Notes: generated by a model not told the origin, from the letters alone. Numbered from the stretch's first letter, positions 1 to 11,853 are shown. The stretch is 64,000 bases of DNA from Roseicyclus sp. (GCA_018401055.1 JAGYLB010000115.1:1-64000); one strand, 5' to 3'. Numbers and translations: made by a program.

Positions 1-451
1 GGGGGGCATGTCGCTGCAAGATTTTCATCAGTGGCTAACATCATCATCGGGGTCAACCTCTTCGCGGCCTACAGCGCCGTGACTACGTTTCCGGCATGGA
101 GGTGGACAGCGGCGCGCGACGACCAGACCTTCGACGACCGCCGTTTCGCGCAAGGGCGCTGGGCTGGACCGCCAGCGTCGAGATCCCCGGCGATGGCACG
201 CTGCAGTCTTGCGTCTGGTCGATGCCGAGGGCCAACCGGTGGTCGCCTGCCGAACTGACCGCGGCTCCTGACGCGCCCGACGCGGCGCATCGGCTTGGGA
301 GGGATCCAGGAGCTTGCGTTGACCCGTGTCAACGGATGCGTTCGTGGCGCCCGCCTCGGTGGGCGACGGGCAGTGGCGCCTACGCCTGACCGGCAGCGCG
401 CGCGACGGGACCGAATATCGCCACAACATCACCTTTCGCCACTTCAACTAG
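1..451 (+). CDS. ccoH: CcoH/FixH cbb3 oxidase assembly protein (5' partial, frameshifted)
   Basis: FixH/CcoH is a small single-span inner-membrane protein needed for assembly of the cbb3 cytochrome c oxidase. The visible part holds the family core: a hydrophobic helix (IIIGVNLFAAY), then AVTTFPG and, one frame over, ALGWTASVEI. A third frame ends in YRHNITFRHFN and a TAG stop at 449-451. At least two single-base frameshifts are needed to join these pieces. The gene begins before the window. It sits 9 bases upstream of ccoI, the standard ccoGHIS order. The call rests on this order and the FPG region. Confidence 0.75.
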
Positions 452-460
452 GGTCGGCCC

Positions 461-2659
461 ATGACCGCCACCTTCGAGCATGTCCGCCCTTCGGCCTGTC
501 CGGCCTGCAACGCCGCGCCCGCGGCCGAGCATCTGGCGGAATTGCCGAAGGATGCGACGCTGATGCTGTCCCTGCCGGGTATCCATTGCGCGGGCTGCAT
601 CTCGGGGGTGGAACGGGCGCTGATGAAGGTGCCCGGCGTGCATGAGGCGCGGGTGAACCTGACCTTGCGACGTGCCGCCGTGCAGGCCGGGCCGGAGGTG
701 ACGGCCGAGGCGCTGGCGGAGGTGCTGGAACGCGCGGGTTACGAGGCGCATGAGCTGGACCCCGGGGTGCTGGCCACCACCGCTGCCGACCGCGCGGGGC
801 GCGACCTCTTGATGCGGCTGGCGGTGGCGTTCTTCGCGATGATGAACGTCATGCTCCTGTCGGTCGCCGTCTGGTCTGGGGCCGATGGCGTGACCCGCGA
901 CATGATGCACTGGATCAGCGCGGCCATCGCCATTCCCGCCGTGATCTTTTCGGGGCGGCCTTTCTATGTGTCCGCATGGGGCGCGCTCAGGGCGCGGCGG
1001 CTGAACATGGATGTGCCGATCACGCTGGCCATCGCGCTGGCGATGGTCACCTCGTCCTACGAGACGATCCTATTCCGGTCATCACGCCTATTTCGATGCC
1101 GCCGTGATGCTGTGCTTCTTTCTGCTCGCGGGGCGCTACCTCGATCACCGCACCCGCGCCTCGGCCCGGTCGGCGGCGAAGGAACTAGCCGCGCTGGAGG
1201 TGCCGCGGGCGATCCGGCTGGGCGAGACGGGCGAGGAAACGGTTTCGGTGGCCGAGCTTGTCGTGGGCGACGTGGTGCGGGTGAAACCGGGCGGGCGGGT
1301 TCCTGTCGACGGGCTTGTTCTGTCGGGCCAGTCGGAGATCGACCGCAGCCTGATGACGGGCGAAAGCCTGCCCGCCTTCTTAGCCGCGAGGGAAGCCATG
1401 TCAGCGCGGGCGAGGTGAACCTGACCGGCCCCCTGACCGTGCAGGTCTGGCGGCGGGCCGCGACACCGCGCTGCACCGGATCGCCGATCTGGTGGCGGTG
1501 GCGGAATCCGGCCGCGCCAATTACCACTCGCTCGCCGATCAGGCGGCCAAGCTTTATGCGCCTTTCGTCCATATCCTGTCGGCCGTGGCCGCCGTGGGCT
1601 GGTGGCTTTACACCCAAGATTTGCGGATCGCGCTGAACATCGCGGCGGCTGTCTTGATCATCACCTGCCCCTGTGCGCTCGGTCTGGCCGTGCCTGCCGT
1701 GACCACCGCCGCCTCGGGGCGGTTGTTCCGCAAAGGGCTTTTGATCAAGGATGCCACCGCGCTGGAACTGGCTGGCCGAGGCCGACACGGTCGTTTTCGA
1801 CAAGACCGGAACGCTGACCAATGGCGCCCCGACGCCGCTGGATCTGGACGGGCTGCCGGGGGATGCGGCCCGCGTTGCGCTGGCACTGGCGCAAGGATCG
1901 TCGCGGGGTATCCGCTGGCCGTCAGCTCCTGCCAAGGCGCTGACGGGGCAGGGTGTGCGCCCGGCCCATGTCGAGGGGCTGCGCGAAGTGCCGGGCCACG
2001 GGGTCGAGGGCATGTGGCAAGGCCAGGTCGTGCGGGTGGGTCGCGCGGCGTGGGTCTGGGCCGAAGCGCCAGCCGAGACCGCCACATTCCTGAAGATCGG
2101 TGACAGCGCGCCCCTGACGCTGCGCTTTGCCGACACGTTGCGCGAGGGTGCGCGGATGTCGTGGCCGCGCTGGTGATGGGGCAGAGGCGAAGCGGGTGAT
2201 CGCGAGTCTCGGGTGACACGACGGCCGCCGTGACGCTCTTCGCGCGCAGACATCGGTATCGACGAGGTCATCGCCGAGGCGCTGCCGCAGGAAAAGGCTG
2301 CACTGGTGGCTGATCTGACCGCGCAGGGTGCCAAGGTGCTGATGGTGGGCGACGGGCTGAACGATACCGCGGCGCTGGCAGCGGCGCATGTCTCGATCTC
2401 GCCCGCCTCGGCGCTCGATGCCGCCCGCGCGGCCTCGGACATGGTGCTGATGGGCCGAAGCCTTGCGCCGATCGCGGATGCGGTCCGCACGTCCGTGTCG
2501 GCGCGCGCGCGGATCCGGGAGAATTTCACCATCGCCACGGTCTACAACGTGCTGGCTGTGCCGCTTGCGGTCGCAGGGCTGTGTTCGCCGCTGATCGCGG
2601 CCTTGGCCATGTCGCTGTCGTCGATTACGGTATCGCTCAACGCCCTGCGGCTGAAGTGA
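461..2659 (+). CDS. ccoI: CcoI/FixI P1B-type copper-translocating ATPase (frameshifted)
   Basis: This membrane ATPase delivers copper for the binuclear centre of the cbb3 oxidase. All hallmarks are present although at least four frameshifts (near 1075, 1380, 1480 and 1770, and probably one near 2180) break it: an N-terminal heavy-metal domain with GIHCAGC (Cys43 and Cys46), transmembrane helices, the TGE phosphatase loop, the TCPCALG ion-binding helix, the DKTGT phosphorylation site and the GDGLND hinge. The C-terminus ends with the usual paired helices and NALRLK. The repaired length, about 730 residues, is normal. It follows ccoH by 9 bases and precedes ccoS by 7, so the three form one operon. 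Confidence 0.9.
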
Positions 2660-2666
2660 GACGCTG

Positions 2667-2825
2667 ATGGATATCCTTGGCCTTTTGATCCCCGTCAGCC
2701 TGTTTCTGGGGGCTGTGGGGCTGGGGGCCTTCTGGTGGATGCTGCGCAAGGGTCAGTTCGAGGACCCCGATGGCGACGCCCATCGCATCTTGCGCGACGA
2801 CTACGACGACAAGCCCAAGTCTTGA
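2667..2825 (+). CDS. ccoS: CcoS/FixS cbb3 oxidase maturation protein
   Basis: A 52-residue protein with one N-terminal transmembrane helix (about residues 4-26) followed by a short cytoplasmic tail rich in Asp and Lys (QFEDPDGDAHRILRDD). Position as the last gene of ccoGHIS, the length and the helix-plus-FEDxxG tail all match CcoS, which is needed for incorporation of redox cofactors into the cbb3 oxidase. The frame is intact. It starts 7 bases after the ccoI stop and so is probably translated from the same transcript. Confidence 0.88.
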   Translation: MDILGLLIPVSLFLGAVGLGAFWWMLRKGQFEDPDGDAHRILRDDYDDKPKS

Positions 2826-2832
2826 GGGTGGG

Positions 2833-3711
2833 TCACGCCCGACCCTGTTCCTTGGCCCGCGTGCGCAAGAGCGTGAAGATGCCTGCCGCCACCACCAGCG
2901 CGGCGCCGATGGCCACGTTCCATTCCAGCCGCTCATCGAACACCGTGATGCCCATGGTCGTGGCAAAGACCAGCTGCAGGTAGGCGAAGGGCTGCACTGC
3001 GCTTGCTTCGGCGACGTCATAGACCTTGATCAGGAGCCAATGCCCGAACGCCCCGCTGACGCAGAGCAGCGCCATCCATGCCCAGTCGGGTGCGGTCATC
3101 GGTTCCCAGAACCAGATTCCTACAGCCGTCATCACCACGCAGCCCGCCGTGCCGGTGTAGAAAAAGCTGGTCGCCGTGCTGTCGCGACGCGCGGCATAGC
3201 GCGTCATCAGGCCATAGAGCGCGAACATCAGGGCTGCAGCCAAAGGCACCAGTGCCTCGACCTGAAAGACGCGGAACCCCGGTTGCAAGATGATCAGCAC
3301 GCCGACAAACCCCACCCCGATGGCCGTCCAGCGCCGCCAGCCGACCTGTTCGCCCAGGATCGGGCCGGATAGCGCGGCGATGAGCAGCGGGTATGAGGTG
3401 AAGACCGCGTGGCTTTCCACCAGCCCCAGAAGGACGAAGCCCATCACCATCACGCAGATCTCGAGGGCCAGAAGCACGCCGCGAAAGATCTGCACACCCG
3501 GCTGGCTGGTCGCGGCGGCGGCGCGCAGACCACCGGCCTTGCGCGCTGCGATGGCCATGACGAAGGCGGCAAAGAACCAGTAGCGGATCATCACCACCAT
3601 CAGCACATTGTATTCGCCAGCAAGGTGACGGCTGATCCCGTCTTGCATGGCAAAGACAAAGGTCGTGGCGACCATCAGCCAGATGCCGAGTTTGGTGTTC
3701 TGTACGCTCAC
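2833..3711 (-). CDS. EamA/DMT-family transporter
   Basis: A 292-residue inner-membrane protein with ten predicted hydrophobic helices arranged as two EamA repeats (roughly residues 8-140 and 150-285), the usual drug/metabolite transporter layout. Substrate cannot be told. I chose the GTG at 3711 because its GTGA overlaps the stop of the upstream mnmD gene, a sign of translational coupling; a longer upstream reading overlaps mnmD without reason. The two minus-strand genes are therefore probably one unit. It converges on ccoS with 7 bases between them. Confidence 0.8.
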   Translation of the reverse strand: MSVQNTKLGIWLMVATTFVFAMQDGISRHLAGEYNVLMVVMIRYWFFAAFVMAIAARKAGGLRAAAATSQPGVQIFRGVLLALEICVMVMGFVLLGLVESHAVFTSYPLLIAALSGPILGEQVGWRRWTAIGVGFVGVLIILQPGFRVFQVEALVPLAAALMFALYGLMTRYAARRDSTATSFFYTGTAGCVVMTAVGIWFWEPMTAPDWAWMALLCVSGAFGHWLLIKVYDVAEASAVQPFAYLQLVFATTMGITVFDERLEWNVAIGAALVVAAGIFTLLRTRAKEQGRA

Positions 3712-4388
3712 GTCATCCGCCCAACCGTCATGTGCCGTTTGCGCCCGTAGCCCGGCACACGGGTGACGGCAAAGCCTGCGTCCGACAGCGTCGCGCGCAC
3801 ATGCCCCGCCGCGGAATAGGTCGCAACGCTGCCCCCCGGCAAGGTATGATCCGCAACCGCTTGCAGCAGCGCGGGTTCCCAAAGCTCGGGGTTCCGCGCG
3901 GGCGCGAAGCCGTCAAGAAACCACGCGTCCGCCATGCCGTCCCACGCGGGAACGGTCTGGCGGGCGTCGCCGATGATGATCCGGGCCGAGAGGGTGGGCG
4001 TCTCGATCCGCCCGTCACGGTCGAGCGCCTGCGCGATGGCCTCCGTCAGCGGCGCTGCCTCGGGAAAGGCCGCGAGTGCGGCGCCGGCGTCATGGGATGA
4101 CAGGGGAAAGGCCTCGAAACTGGTAAAGGTGAGTGGGCCGGGGATGCCCGCCGCCACCCAGGCAAGGGTTGCCGCCACAAGGTTCAGCCCGGTCCCGAAG
4201 CCCAGTTCGGCGATGTGAAAGCCGGGGCGGAACCTTGCAGGCAGGTCGTTGCCCGTAAGGAACACATGCCGTGTTTCGGTCAGCCCGTTGTCGAGCGAAT
4301 AGAACGGATCGTCAAAACGCCGCGACACGGGCACGCGCGGGCCCGCGCCCGTGTCGCGCCAGTCGATCTGATGTCTTGGCTGGTCCAT
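3708..4388 (-). CDS. mnmD: MnmD, tRNA (mnm5s2U34) methyltransferase
   Basis: MnmD carries out the last methylation in making 5-methylaminomethyl-2-thiouridine at the wobble base of certain tRNAs, using S-adenosylmethionine. The 226-residue protein has the SAM-binding motif ELGFGTGLN near residue 60 and the family signature LDGFAPARNPELW near residue 165, with GYGRKRHMT at the C-terminus. It equals the N-terminal half of E. coli MnmC. The start at 4388 (MDQPRHQ) is chosen because upstream in-frame sequence belongs to the divergent gene. The oxidase half of MnmC appears to be the separate gene transcribed divergently at 4455. Confidence 0.85.
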   Translation of the reverse strand: MDQPRHQIDWRDTGAGPRVPVSRRFDDPFYSLDNGLTETRHVFLTGNDLPARFRPGFHIAELGFGTGLNLVAATLAWVAAGIPGPLTFTSFEAFPLSSHDAGAALAAFPEAAPLTEAIAQALDRDGRIETPTLSARIIIGDARQTVPAWDGMADAWFLDGFAPARNPELWEPALLQAVADHTLPGGSVATYSAAGHVRATLSDAGFAVTRVPGYGRKRHMTVGRMT

Positions 4389-4454
4389 GCCCTGCGGCTC
4401 GTCTAAATCCTGCTCGGCGCGGGCGGACACTGCTGCACGCCAAGGGGAATGGCA

Positions 4455-5488
4455 ATGGCCGAGATCAGGGTGTTCGGGGCGGGGATTTTCGGCCTGTCCG
4501 TCGCATGGGACTGTGCCCGGCGCGGGGCGCTGGTCGAGGTGGTGGACCCCTACGGGATCGGCGCGGGGTCGTCGGGCGGGCTGGTCGGTGCCCTTGCCCC
4601 GCATGTGCCGGAAAACTGGAATTCGAAGAAACAGGTGCAGTTCGACGCGCTCGACATGGCTGAAGAGTTCTGGGCCGAGGTGGCCGAGGTCGGCGGCACC
4701 GATCCGGGTTACGGGCGCACGGGGCGGTTGCAACCCATCGCGGACGCCCCCGCGCTGGAGCTTGCGCGTGCCCGCGCCGTCACGGCGCAGGAGTTGTGGC
4801 AAGGCCGCTACCACTGGCAGGTGGTCGAGGCGCAGGCCTTTCCCGGCTTGCTCGACAGCCCCACGGGCTGGCTGATCCACGATACGCTCACCGCCCGGCT
4901 GCACCCCGCCGCGCCTGTGCCGCGCTGGCCGCCGCAATCGGGGCGCGCGGTGGGCAGATCAGAGCGGAGGCGACGGCAAAGCCCATGATCGAGGTTTGGG
5001 CAACGGGTGCCGCCGGTCTGTCCGAGGTCTCGGAGGCGTTGGGCCGGACAGTCGGGACGGGCGTGAAGGGGCAGGCGGCGCTCTTCCACGCCAACCTACC
5101 CGATGCCCCCCAGCTGTTCGCCGAGGCGCTGCATATCGTTCCCCATGCGGATGGCACGGTCGCCGTCGGTTCTACATCGGAACGTGACTACACCGACCCG
5201 GCCAGCACCGACGCGCAGCTTGATGCGTTGATCGACACAGCGCGCCGCCTTTGTCCCGCCCTGCGCGATGCGCCTGTGATGGAACGCTGGGCCGGCATCC
5301 GACCGCGCGCCCGATCCCGCGCGCCGATGCTCGGGGCGCATCCTGCGCACCCCGGCGCCTTCATTGCCAATGGCGGCTTCAAGATCGGTTTCGGCATGGC
5401 GCCCATGGTGGCGCGTCTGATGGCCGACCTGATCCTTGAGGGGCGCGACACCATCCCCGGGGAGTTCCGCCCCGAGGCCAGCCTTTAG
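4455..5488 (+). CDS. FAD-dependent oxidoreductase, MnmC-oxidase-like (frameshifted)
   Basis: A D-amino-acid-oxidase-fold (DAO) flavoprotein. The N-terminus has the dinucleotide-binding motif VFGAGIFGLSVAW and the C-terminus the conserved NGGFKIGFGMAP FAD loop. The frame breaks near 4920 and the repaired length is about 344 residues. Since it is divergent from mnmD with 66 bases between them, it is best read as the stand-alone oxidase that removes the carboxymethyl group of cmnm5U before MnmD acts. That role is inferred from context; a general amino-acid oxidase is possible. The ATG at 4455 is preferred to that at 4449 because the AAGGGG ribosome site is better spaced. Confidence 0.65.
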
Positions 5489-6022
5489 ACGGCTGACTTG
5501 CGCAACTCCGCCATCAATTCCGTCAAGAGCTTCACCGGCATCTCGTTCACCAGACGGCCCTGTTCGTCGAATTCGCGGTCGGGGGCCGCGATGAACACCT
5601 CGGGTCCCTGCAAGATGCGCGGGCGAAAGGCCATCATCGCATGGCGCAGCGTCATCTGCGTGCGCTCGCCGCCCGCGCGCCCTGCCGCCGCCGACAAGAT
5701 CGCCACCGGCTTGTCGCGCCAGACGCTCCCCGGCACGCGGCTGACCCAGTCGAGCGCGTTCTTCAGCACACCCGACATCGCCTTGTTGTATTCGGGCCCC
5801 GCGATCACCACCGCATCGGCGGCCTTGATCCTGATCGGCGAGCCTCTGCACCTCTGCCGGTATCCCCTGCGCCTCTAGATCGCCATCGTAAAGCGGCAGG
5901 CGCAGGTTGCCGTCGATGAACTCCGCCGGGTCGAAGATCCGCGCGGCCTCCAGCATCAGCTTGCGGTTCCAAGACGCCGCGCGCAGCGATCCGCAGATCC
6001 CGAGCAGTCTCAAGCTGGACAT
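5485..6022 (-). CDS. NADPH-dependent FMN reductase family protein (frameshifted)
   Basis: A flavodoxin-like NAD(P)H:FMN reductase. The N-terminus has LGICGSLRAASWNRKL, the phosphate-binding loop that holds FMN, and after one frameshift near 5830 the second half shows AGPEYNKAMSGVLKNALDW, the family's active-site stretch. The repaired length is about 179 residues, typical for the family (chromate, azo or quinone reductase-like). Its natural electron acceptor cannot be told. Its stop overlaps the stop of the convergent oxidoreductase by two bases. Confidence 0.75.
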
Positions 6023-6076
6023 TCCCTGTTCCCTTCGGTCAAACCATGCCCGAGCGACCTATAGCGGGAGAGCGGC

Positions 6077-7843
6077 ATGTCCAAGCGTCACGGGGGAAAA
6101 ATCCTCGCCGATCAACTGGCGATCAACGGGGTGCGCCGCGTGTTCTCGGTGCCGGGGGAAAGCTTTCTTGCCGCGCTTGACGGGCTGTATGACCACGACA
6201 TCGAAAACATCGTCTGCCGTCAGGAAGGCGGGGCGGCGATGATGGCCGAGGCGACGGCCAAGCTGACCGGCAAGCCCGGTGTGCTCTTCGTCACGCGCGG
6301 TCCGGGGGCCACCAATGCCGCCTCGGGCCTGCACGTGGCGATGCAGGACAGCACGCCCATGGTGGTCTTCGTGGGGCAGGTGGCGCTGCGCGACCGTGAC
6401 CGCGGCGCCTTTCAGGAGGTGGATTATCGCCGCTTCTTTTCACCGTTGGTCAAATGGGCCGCCGAGGTGGAGACGACCGCGCGCCTGCCCGAATATATCG
6501 CCCGCGCCTTTCATGTCGCGCAGTCGGGCCGCCCCGGACCCGTCGTGCTGGCGCTCCCCGAAGATATCTTGTCGGCCGAGGCCGATGTGCTCGATCTTGG
6601 GCCAGCGCAGGTGCCCCATCAGCCGGTCGACCCCGCCACGGCGCGCGGCCTGCTTGACCGCTTGCTCGCCCATGACCGCCCGATGATCGTGGCGGGCGGC
6701 CCGGGCTGGAGCCATGAGGCGCAGGCCGATCTGCAGGCGCTGGCCGAGGCCACCGGCCTGCCCGTCGCCGTCACCTTCCGGCGGCAGGATTATTTCGACA
6801 ACGCCCATCCCAATTACATCGGCGATCTGGGTGTGGGGATGAACCCCAAGCTTGGCCAACGCCTGCGCGACGCCGATGCGCTGCTGATCCTCGGCGCGCG
6901 GATGGGCGAGACGGCGACCAACGGCTACACGCTGATGGACCCGGGCGCGCCGGGCAAGACGATCCTGCATGTCCACCCCGACCCCGACGAGATCGGCACC
7001 GTCTACCAGCCGACCGCCAGCCTCGCTGCCCCCGCCCCGGCGGTCCTTGCGGCGCTGCGTGGTGCGAACGGGCGGATCAAGGATGCCAGTTGGACGCCAA
7101 AGGGCCGCGCCGATTACGAGGCGTGGCAGGTGCCGCAAGAAACCCCCGGCGCGGTCAAGATGGAACAGGTCGTGCGCCTGATTTCCGACCGCTACGATGG
7201 CCGGGCGCTCTATACCAATGGCGCGGGCAATTACGCCGCTTTCGTCCACCGCTACGCCCGCTATCGGGGCTACAAGACCCAAGTTGCGCCCACCTCCGGC
7301 TCCATGGGTTACGGTCTGCCCGCTGCTATCGCCGCGAAACTGGAACATCCCGACCGCCCGGTGATCTGCTTCGCGGGCGACGGCTGTCTGCAGATGACGC
7401 TTCAGGAACTCTCCACCGCGCGCCAATTCGGTGCCGACATCATCGTGATCATCGCCAACAACGGGCGCTACGGCACGATCCGCATGCATCAGGAAAACCA
7501 CTACCCCGGCCGGGTCTCGGGGACAGAGCTGTTCAACCCCGACTATGTCCAGCTCGCGCAATCCTATGGCGGCACCGGCCATCTGGTCACCGAGATGGCC
7601 CATCTCGGCCCCGCGCTCGATGCCGCCGACACAGGTGGGCTTCACCTGATCGAATTGCGCCTCGACCCCATGATGCTCAGCACGACCCGTAACCTGCCTA
7701 CTCTGATCTTCTCTGTTTTCCAAATATCCCGGGGGAGACGCGCCAAGCGGCGCGGCGGGGCAGAGCCCCCATCTTGCGAAAGGGAATGCGCCGCATACGC
7801 ACTGCCAGATCACGCCCTTGCGCCGATGCGCGCGCGCCAGTAG
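6077..7843 (+). CDS. Thiamine diphosphate-dependent enzyme, acetolactate synthase-like
   Basis: A ThDP enzyme with the acetohydroxyacid-synthase/pyruvate-oxidase architecture: an N-terminal pyrimidine-binding domain with the catalytic Glu in CRQEGGAAMMAEA, a central domain, and a C-terminal pyrophosphate domain with the metal-binding GDG (AGDGCLQM) and downstream NN (IANNGRYGT). The substrate is unclear, as it lies outside any ilv operon and no regulatory subunit follows. The frame as sequenced runs to 7843, but the last 45 or so residues are encoded by an interspersed repeat (7708-7770). The true stop is probably a TAA or TGA between 7690 and 7706 reached through a one-base error. Confidence 0.78.
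   Translation: MSKRHGGKILADQLAINGVRRVFSVPGESFLAALDGLYDHDIENIVCRQEGGAAMMAEATAKLTGKPGVLFVTRGPGATNAASGLHVAMQDSTPMVVFVGQVALRDRDRGAFQEVDYRRFFSPLVKWAAEVETTARLPEYIARAFHVAQSGRPGPVVLALPEDILSAEADVLDLGPAQVPHQPVDPATARGLLDRLLAHDRPMIVAGGPGWSHEAQADLQALAEATGLPVAVTFRRQDYFDNAHPNYIGDLGVGMNPKLGQRLRDADALLILGARMGETATNGYTLMDPGAPGKTILHVHPDPDEIGTVYQPTASLAAPAPAVLAALRGANGRIKDASWTPKGRADYEAWQVPQETPGAVKMEQVVRLISDRYDGRALYTNGAGNYAAFVHRYARYRGYKTQVAPTSGSMGYGLPAAIAAKLEHPDRPVICFAGDGCLQMTLQELSTARQFGADIIVIIANNGRYGTIRMHQENHYPGRVSGTELFNPDYVQLAQSYGGTGHLVTEMAHLGPALDAADTGGLHLIELRLDPMMLSTTRNLPTLIFSVFQISRGRRAKRRGGAEPPSCERECAAYALPDHALAPMRARQ
7708..7770 (+). repeat. Interspersed gene-end repeat, copy A
   Basis: First of four copies of a repeat whose 5' core reads CTTCTCTGTTTTCCAAATAT followed by CCCGGGGGAG, then a GCGCC/GGCGC hairpin and a terminal GGGGCAGAGCCCC inverted repeat. 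It starts within 20 bases of the likely end of the ThDP enzyme gene, in the same orientation as that gene. The other copies are at 37432-37507, 41822-41880 and 47331-47421. Confidence 0.8.
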
Positions 7844-7992
7844 ATCAAGGCACATGATCGGGTTTTTCGACATATCAGATCGCGCGCGCCTGCCTTGGCG
7901 CTTTTGGCGCGCGCCGGTCTCGGCTCGGCGGGCTATGATCCGCCGCTCTTCCGTCCACCCCTGACATTCCCGCGACCGAGGATAGAAATCCG

Positions 7993-9396
<1,404 letters not shown>

Positions 9397-9666
9397 CGCG
9401 GATTGGGCCGGGGTGCGGATCGGGTTTCGCGCGCCGCCCCGGCCTCGGGTCCCATGTCTGTGCGCCCGGATACGGAAACCCGCCATTGACCTCTGGCGAC
9501 TGTTTCCCAACGCGCCACAGATCCCTTTTTCTGCAGGGTTTTCGTTGTCCCTAGCGCACAAATGCGCCGCAAACTCGCCAAAAAAATTGGCTGACACTTT
9601 TGGATTCGTGGTCAGCGAAAGTTGGTCATCTTTTGACACAACGTGCCAAACAATTGGAGCGAATTG

Positions 9667-10427
9667 ATGTTTCAGAAATCCCTGCTGGCGGCTGCGATGC
9701 TCGTCGGCATTTCCTTCTCGGCCCAGGCCACCACGGTCTCGCCGACCGGCGGCGCCCTTCCTGTAGGCGTTTCGGTGATCGGGGGCGTCGTGTTCGACGG
9801 CGTCGGCCTGAACAGCAACCGTCTTGTGACCCAGACAGCGGCGAGCAGCCTGTTCGATGGAGGTACCCGCTCTTCCATCACGATCGGGTCTCAGCTCGGA
9901 TTTTCGCCGGCGCTGTTGAGCCAGCTTGGTGGCGGCTTCTCCAGCGTGTCGATCCGGATCACCCTGTTCGACGGTGACAACCAGACCGGTAACTTCGATG
10001 AAGACGACAACCTTCGGACCGTGAACAATCTGAACTTCGGAAATTTCTCCGACGTCGCGACCACCCGGACAAACAGCACGGGTGGGTTCTTGAGCAGCGG
10101 GCTCGGTTTCGGCAACCAAACACTGGACACGGGCTTTTTCACGGTGACGGACGCGGGCATCCTGGAGTCGCTGTTCACCTCGCTCAGCTCGACGGGTACA
10201 GCGGTCTATGGCCTGACCAAGCTCGACAACGACTTCCAGAACTATGACTTCACGCAGGGCCTCGACGGTACGCTGATCAACATCGGCACCCCCCCTGTCG
10301 TGACGCCGCCGACGAACCCGACGAACCCGACGAACCCGATTCCGCTTCCGGCCGCTGGCTGGATGCTGATTGCAGGCATTGGCGGTCTTGCCGCAATGCG
10401 TCGCCGCAAGGCTCGCGCCGCGCCTGA
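9667..10427 (+). CDS. Secreted protein with VPLPA-CTERM sorting signal
   Basis: An exported protein of unknown function with a C-terminal exosortase-type sorting signal. It has a signal peptide (about residues 1-22, ending SAQA), a Ser/Thr/Gly-rich body with DGDNQTGNFDEDDN, a Pro/Thr/Asn linker with a repeated TNP unit, then PIPLPAAGWMLIAGIGGLAA and a RRRKA cluster: motif, helix, basic tail. The frame as sequenced runs on to 10587 through a clear terminator and over the next gene, so a one-base error near 10415 probably hides the true stop at 10425-10427. No exosortase gene is in the window. A GGAG site lies upstream of the ATG. Confidence 0.72.
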
Positions 10428-10448
10428 TCGGTTCCGGACCATGATGGA

Positions 10449-10475
10449 AAGGCCCCGCTTTGGCGGGGCCTTTTT
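10449..10475 (+). terminator. Rho-independent terminator after the VPLPA-CTERM gene
   Basis: Perfect 8-bp GGCCCCGC/GCGGGGCC stem with a four-base loop followed by five T residues. It ends the transcript from 9667. Confidence 0.88.
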
Positions 10476-10502
10476 GTTGCGGGCGCGGACCGAGGGCGCA
10501 GA

Positions 10503-11713
10503 TCAGGGCGCGCGGGCCAGCCGCCGCATCACCCCGACCATCGCCAGCGAAAGGCCGAGGCACCACAGCGCCATCACGCCCGCCTGATCCGGCACGGGGA
10601 TGCCCATATCGATGATCACCCCCGCAACCCCCGGACCCAGCGCCGTGGAGACGACGATCACCGCACTGGCCACCGCGCGCACCGATCCGATGTGATCGGT
10701 GCCGTAGACCGCGGGCAACAGCGTGCCCCAGAGTGTGTTCGACATGCCTTGTGTCAGCCCGACCATCCCGATCGCCGCGATCCAGACCAGCGGGCTCTCG
10801 GCCACGCCGATCAGGAATATCCCCAGCGCGAGCGGCACCACGACGAAGGGCAAGAGCCGCGTGGGCCCGATCCGGTCACAGAGCCAGCCTGCCGCGAAAC
10901 TGGCCGCGACCTCCGACAATGCCCAAGCTGCATAGGCGGGCGCCATGGCGGTCAGTGTCCAGCCCTTGATCTCGGAGATATGGACCTGGTGGAAGAAAAC
11001 CACGGTACCGATATAGCCCGGCGTCAGCATCAGCGGCACCAGCGCCCAGAAGAGCCAGTGTCGCGTTGCCTCCCGCCTGCGCCAATGCCGACCGCCAAGG
11101 CCCGGCGCGCCGTTTGTCGACCCGGTGCTGCCTTTTGGCGCGCGGTCCTGCGCCAGAAGCCACATGAGCAGGGGCAGGATGACAAAGAGCAGAAGGCCCG
11201 CGACCACCCCCAGCTCGCCTGCCAGCCGATCCACCCCATCAAAAGCACCGCAGGCAGGGGCAACAGCACTTGCCCGCTGGTGTAGCCAAGGTTGGCGATG
11301 GCGATGGCGCGACCGCGCGTGGCCACGAACCAGCGCGCCATGGCGGTCATCTGGATATGGCTGAACATGCCCTGACCACAAAATCGCAGCAGGAACACCG
11401 CGATACCCAGCGTCCAGACCGACCAGCCGAGCGCCATCAGCGCAGCGGCGCCTGCGAAGATCACCGCCACCATCGGGGCCAGCCGCGACAGCGGCACCGT
11501 ATCGGCCAGCGAGCCGCGCCCGAACAGCAGCGCCGCCGAGGCCAGCGTGGCGGCCGTGTAGAGCAGGCCCCATTGCCCGTCGCTGAGCCCGTAATCGGCC
11601 CGGATCTCGCCCGCGAAAAGCGAGATGAACCATGTCTGGCCAAGGCAGGACCCGAAGGCGAGCAGCAGGCCTGTGGCCAGCCAGCGGCGATTTTCGGTGA
11701 TGAAGCGCCACAT
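10503..11713 (-). CDS. MFS transporter (frameshifted)
   Basis: A 12-helix major facilitator superfamily protein of about 403 residues after repair of a frameshift near 11230. The first half carries the MFS loop between helices 2 and 3 (FGRGSLADTVPLSRLAP) and GYTSGQVLLPLP. The second half shows AGWLCDRIGPTRLLP. The substrate is unknown. The ATG at 11713 is preferred to a GTG at 11734 because GGGAAGG lies at good distance. It converges on the VPLPA-CTERM gene and diverges from leuD. Confidence 0.8.
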
Positions 11714-11853
11714 CGGAAAGCCTTCCCGCGACACGGTTTTTCCGGTGATAAGCCGCGCCTGCGGGAATGGCCAGAGAGGGCATGGCGGTCGCCATCTTGC
11801 CGCCCGCCGCCCGAGCGGCTAAAGCGGGAACTGCCCGCCAGAGGAGAGGAAAC

